NCBI GenBank assembly: GCA_051004015.1 | Contig: JBPCKT010000091.1 | Location: 1 to 25,188, forward strand | DNA: 25,188 bases | Reading direction: 5' to 3' | DNA from: SXOA01 sp051004015 | GTDB lineage: Bacteria > Planctomycetota > Planctomycetia > Pirellulales > Pirellulaceae | In this document: positions 22,494 through 25,188 of the stretch, piece by piece | Numbering within the stretch: position 1 is the stretch's first letter | How the letters are laid out: each line of letters starts with the position of its first letter | Translations under genes and position numbers: made by a program | Notes under the pieces: model-generated | What the model saw: the letters and a program-made list of their open reading frames with translations, nothing else | Databases searched by the model: none | Told to the model about the DNA's origin: nothing

Positions 22494-23384
22494 CTAGCCA
22501 GGACTCTGCAGATACCGCTTCTCAATCTTGGCCGCCATCGTTCCCAGGCCGTAGTAGCCCATGCTGGTCCGGGCGACGTGGGTCAGGATGTCGTAGGCCC
22601 GCCAGCGGTTCCAGCCGTAGTCGGCTTCCATCCAGAGGATGAGGCGGGCGAAGGCTTCGGCGCTGGCCCGCTCCATGGGGCAGCCGCTGACGATGGTCAT
22701 GATTTCGGTGGGGGTTTCGATGCGGGGGCCGGCGATTTTTTTCCCTTGGACGAGGTTGACCGTGATGATGGTGTGCGAGGGCATCTCCAGGCCGGTGGCC
22801 GAGAGCTCGCCGTGCCCCATCGCGGCGTGGGCGTCGCCGAGGTAGAGGTAGGCCCCGGGGACGAAGACCGGCAGGTAGACGATGTTGCCGGGGGCCGTTT
22901 CGATGATGTCCATGTTGCCGCCGTGCGGGCCGGCGGGGAACGTCGTCGGCACTCCCATGTCCGGCGCGGTGCCGATGCAGCCGAGCATGGGGGTGTAGGG
23001 GATGGTGAGCGAATCGCTCCAGTGGATCTGGCCGTCCTTGATGGGGCAGACGTGCGTGCCATGCGGGCACTCCGTCCCCAGCCATTCGCTGAGCATCTTG
23101 GGGTCGCTGGTCCGCGTGGCGCACTGGCCGAGGCTGGGGCGAATCTCCTCGATCTTCACCGCCAGCGAATCGCCGGGCTCCGCCCCTTCCACCCAAATCG
23201 GCCCGGTCTGCGGATTGCCGTAGGGCTTCTTCGACTTGTCGCGGCGGTCGGCGTTCGTCCGGACCTGGCCGCTGAAGGCGTCCTCGGTTTCGACGAGAAT
23301 CGTCTCGCCCGGCTGGATGCGGAGGCGGGGCTCGTTGTGGCGGCTGAATTCGTAGTAGAGGGGGCCGAGGGGGAGGCGCTGCAT
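22494..23384 (-). CDS. Acetamidase/formamidase family protein
   Basis: 296 residues from ATG 23384. Family blocks visible are EPRLRIQPGETILVETEDAF near the start, N-P-Q-T-G-P-I-W-V-E-G-A-E-P-G-D-S-L, the central GPHGGNMDI, and PGAYLYLGDAHAAMGHGEL, the strongly conserved region of FmdA/AmdA amidohydrolases. Members hydrolyse formamide or acetamide to ammonia and the acid and are cytoplasmic homomultimers, probably zinc-dependent. Length is normal. The last residues, LQSPG, differ from the LANPA and LAKP endings in the two relic 3' ends, so the 3' end of this gene was probably rebuilt when the island arrived. The body of the protein is intact. The gene diverges from the lipoprotein gene with about 100 bp between starts. 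Confidence 0.9.
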   Translation of the reverse strand: MQRLPLGPLYYEFSRHNEPRLRIQPGETILVETEDAFSGQVRTNADRRDKSKKPYGNPQTGPIWVEGAEPGDSLAVKIEEIRPSLGQCATRTSDPKMLSEWLGTECPHGTHVCPIKDGQIHWSDSLTIPYTPMLGCIGTAPDMGVPTTFPAGPHGGNMDIIETAPGNIVYLPVFVPGAYLYLGDAHAAMGHGELSATGLEMPSHTIITVNLVQGKKIAGPRIETPTEIMTIVSGCPMERASAEAFARLILWMEADYGWNRWRAYDILTHVARTSMGYYGLGTMAAKIEKRYLQSPG

Positions 23385-23488
23385 GGCGGGGAGTCGCTTG
23401 AGTTAAGATGATTCCGGAGCGTGAGAGGGGATTGTATCATTGGGCGAGTAGGCAAAGGCAGAGAGACAGAATAATGGGGGACAGAATA

Positions 23489-25153
23489 ATGAAGAACGGA
23501 CGCGGCGGGTGGTGGTTGGTCGCTGTGCTTTGCCTGGCGGGCTGCGGAGGTCAGCAGCCGGTGGTGGAGAAGAAGGAAGGGGCGACTGAGACGGTGAAGC
23601 AGCCGGAGGAGAAGGGCGCGAAAGCGTCGGACCTGGGGAAGAAGGAGGACCCGGTCATCGAGCAGCCGAAGCGGGATTTGGCGGCTGAGTGGACGACGCT
23701 GGCGGGGCAAGTGAGCGGTCAATTGACTGCGGGCAAGCTCGAAGAGGCCCAGCAGGGGATTGAAAAGCTCGACAAGCTCTTTGCGGGGGATGAGAAGCGA
23801 TCTCCCGAACAAGCGGAAGAGTTTCAGGCGCTTTCGGGGAAGTTGGCCGAAGCCCGCAAAACGGTGCTCGACAAAAAGCGGGAGAGCAATCTGGCCCTGG
23901 CCGAGAAGCATATGAACTTCGGCAAGTTCGAGGAGGCCCAACTGCTCATTGGGGATATTATCGCCCACAATCCCACGCCGCAGCAGCACGAAAAGGCCAC
24001 GACCATCAAGGACGAAATCGAGCGCCGTCGCCGGGCCAAGCGGGATTTGCAAGCGTATATGAACATGCTGGCTTCCGCCAACCGCCGCGAGGTGGAAGCG
24101 GCCCAGTTCGAGCTGCTTAAGGACCCGGAAACGTCCCTCTCGCTCCTCGCCGAAGCTTCCCAGCGGACCGATAAGCCGGTGCTGGCCAGCAACGCCGTGG
24201 AAACGCTGGGCCTGCTCGACCGCCCGCAGCAGGCGCAGGCCATCCTGGTGGAAATCCTCCGCCGCGACAGCCAGCAGCCGCTCTGGGCCGTGGCGACCAA
24301 GGAGATTATTCGCATCGGCAAGCCCGGCGCCGGTGAGCCGCTGCTGGCGCTGGCGCTCTCGGAAGTCCCCGTGGAGCAGAAGATGGCCGCGCTCGAAACC
24401 ATGTCGCAGATTTTCGACCCGCCGCCGCAGACGCTCGTAGCGCTCCTTCCGACGTTGCACGCCGATGGCCCCATGCTTCGACTGGCTCTCGCCGCCGCAC
24501 TGCACGGAGCGATGACCCATTCCCAGTTCGACCTCGTCTCCCGCCGCGGCTTTGACGGCGAGTTGACTCCGCAGCAGGAAGAACAGCTCGACAAGCTCCC
24601 CGAGCGTTTGGCCGCACTCGCCGCCCCCAAAGACCCCGCCGCCAGTGGAGCAGCCGATGTCGCCCGCGCCGCGCAGTCGCTGGCGGTCGCCTTGCGGTAC
24701 ATTCCGGCCCAGCCGCTCTCGGGACTCAAGATTCATCGCGTCGAAGCGGAAGTCCCGGAAGCCCCCGCAGCCGCTGTGCTCGATGGGGTATGGAATTCTA
24801 TTGATCCCAAGACCATGTGGCGGCACGGCATTGAGAAGCGCGGTTCCATCACGATTGATTTGGGCAGCGAGAAGACTGTGACCGCCGTTAAGATCTGGAA
24901 CTTCAACGAGCCAGCCGGTATGTTTCGCGGCTGGAAGGATTTTGAGATTTTCGTCGGCAATAGCGGCTCCGAAACTACGCCCGTCGCCGCCGGTATCGTC
25001 CCTATGGCTCCCGGAGCGGCCGACACGCCGGACTACGGCAGCGTGATCAGCGTCCCCTTCACCCGCGGCAGATACATCCGCCTGCAAGCCAAAGGGCCGT
25101 GGCAGCCGAACGTGTACATGGGGCTGTCGGAGATTCAGGTGCTGGGGTTTTAA
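23489..25153 (+). CDS. Lipoprotein with helical repeats and a discoidin-like C-terminal domain
   Basis: 554 residues from ATG 23489 (MKNGRGGWWLVAVLCLAGCG). The lipobox LAGC puts the lipidated cysteine at residue 19; in-frame upstream ATGs would lengthen the signal abnormally. Residues 23-60 are Lys/Glu-rich and disordered. Residues 70-180 are helical and charged, probably coiled coil. Residues 184-350 form HEAT/TPR-like helical repeats (LASNAVETLGLLDRPQQAQA, AVATKEIIRIGKPGAGEPLL). Residues 412-554 resemble an F5/8 type C (discoidin) carbohydrate-binding fold: V-L-D-G-V-W-N-S, ITIDLGSEKTVTAVKIWNFN, and R-Y-I-R-L-Q-A-K-G-P-W with G-L-S-E-I-Q-V-L-G-F at the very end. It is predicted to be membrane-anchored and to face the periplasm or exterior, binding a ligand or sugar. 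The function is unknown. A 12-bp direct repeat (GACAGAATAATG, 23465-23476 and 23480-23491) supplies two in-frame ATGs; the second is preferred. Confidence 0.85.
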   Translation: MKNGRGGWWLVAVLCLAGCGGQQPVVEKKEGATETVKQPEEKGAKASDLGKKEDPVIEQPKRDLAAEWTTLAGQVSGQLTAGKLEEAQQGIEKLDKLFAGDEKRSPEQAEEFQALSGKLAEARKTVLDKKRESNLALAEKHMNFGKFEEAQLLIGDIIAHNPTPQQHEKATTIKDEIERRRRAKRDLQAYMNMLASANRREVEAAQFELLKDPETSLSLLAEASQRTDKPVLASNAVETLGLLDRPQQAQAILVEILRRDSQQPLWAVATKEIIRIGKPGAGEPLLALALSEVPVEQKMAALETMSQIFDPPPQTLVALLPTLHADGPMLRLALAAALHGAMTHSQFDLVSRRGFDGELTPQQEEQLDKLPERLAALAAPKDPAASGAADVARAAQSLAVALRYIPAQPLSGLKIHRVEAEVPEAPAAAVLDGVWNSIDPKTMWRHGIEKRGSITIDLGSEKTVTAVKIWNFNEPAGMFRGWKDFEIFVGNSGSETTPVAAGIVPMAPGAADTPDYGSVISVPFTRGRYIRLQAKGPWQPNVYMGLSEIQVLGF

Positions 25154-25165
25154 CGCACCGGCGAG

Positions 25166-25186
25166 CGGCCTGGCGTAAGCCGGCCG
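25166..25186 (+). terminator. Hairpin after the lipoprotein gene
   Basis: CGGCC-T-GGC pairs with GCCGGCCG around a GTAA loop (one bulged T), 12 bp past the stop codon. The window ends 2 bp after it, so any following U-run cannot be seen. Confidence 0.5.
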
Positions 25187-25188
25187 GT

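Noticed and set aside
23156..25087. A 643-codon minus-strand open frame opposite the lipoprotein
   Set aside because: It is antisense to a gene with a lipobox and a C-terminal discoidin-like domain. It is rich in Leu/Arg/Gly and has no family features.

Overview
The window looks like a planctomycete chromosome segment, probably Pirellulales or a relative; the order is inference. The evidence is the protein repertoire: DUF1592/DUF1587/DUF1595/DUF1588/DUF1585 and DUF1549/DUF1553 giants with N-terminal planctomycete cytochrome c motifs, Tat-exported DUF1552 and DUF1501 proteins, a GYF_2 membrane protein, high GC, and intergenic GGGACTTCAGTCC-type palindromes. Calls come from reading motifs by eye; no database search was run.

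Layout. 1-920: mobile-element debris, namely the 3' end of an IS5-like transposase and an IS701-like transposase broken by a frameshift, an internal deletion and an inversion of its C-terminal part. 1074-2542: small housekeeping or accessory genes, including a 44-aa two-CxxC zinc ribbon, a LURP-one-related (LOR) protein, tRNA-Val(TAC) and a glycine-zipper protein. 2756-8345: overlapping pair of a 1418-aa DUF1592-type cytochrome protein and a Tat-type DUF1552 protein. 17605-8342 (minus strand): a tightly packed likely operon, in order secreted hypothetical, DUF1549/DUF1553 cytochrome protein, DUF1501, GYF_2/TM protein, second DUF1501, SDR dehydrogenase. 17.7-22.5 kb: an accessory island at the 3' end of an acetamidase/formamidase gene. 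22494-25153: the intact acetamidase/formamidase gene and a divergent lipoprotein with a discoidin-like C-terminal domain.

The most interesting object is a complete 2,945-bp transposon at 18335-21279. It has 21-bp perfect terminal inverted repeats, an 8-bp target duplication (GATCGCAG), an IS1-like DDE transposase and passengers: a VapBC45-like toxin-antitoxin pair (HTH-DUF433 antitoxin, PIN-like toxin), a ribbon-helix-helix regulator with a divergent promoter/operator region, a degenerate tRNA-like sequence and a two-helix membrane peptide. Its insertion splits a DUF6883 gene. Removing the element and one repeat restores an uninterrupted 112-codon reading frame that overlaps the downstream DUF4926 gene by ATGA. 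So a toxin-antitoxin-bearing transposon sits inside another toxin-antitoxin-like gene pair.

The island is bracketed by copies of the acetamidase gene's 3' end: 149 bp with 3 mismatches at 17799-17947, and about 36 bp at 21650-21685. An attC-like half-site adjoins a small membrane-protein ORF at 21768-22016. Together these suggest repeated acquisition at one 3'-end hotspot.
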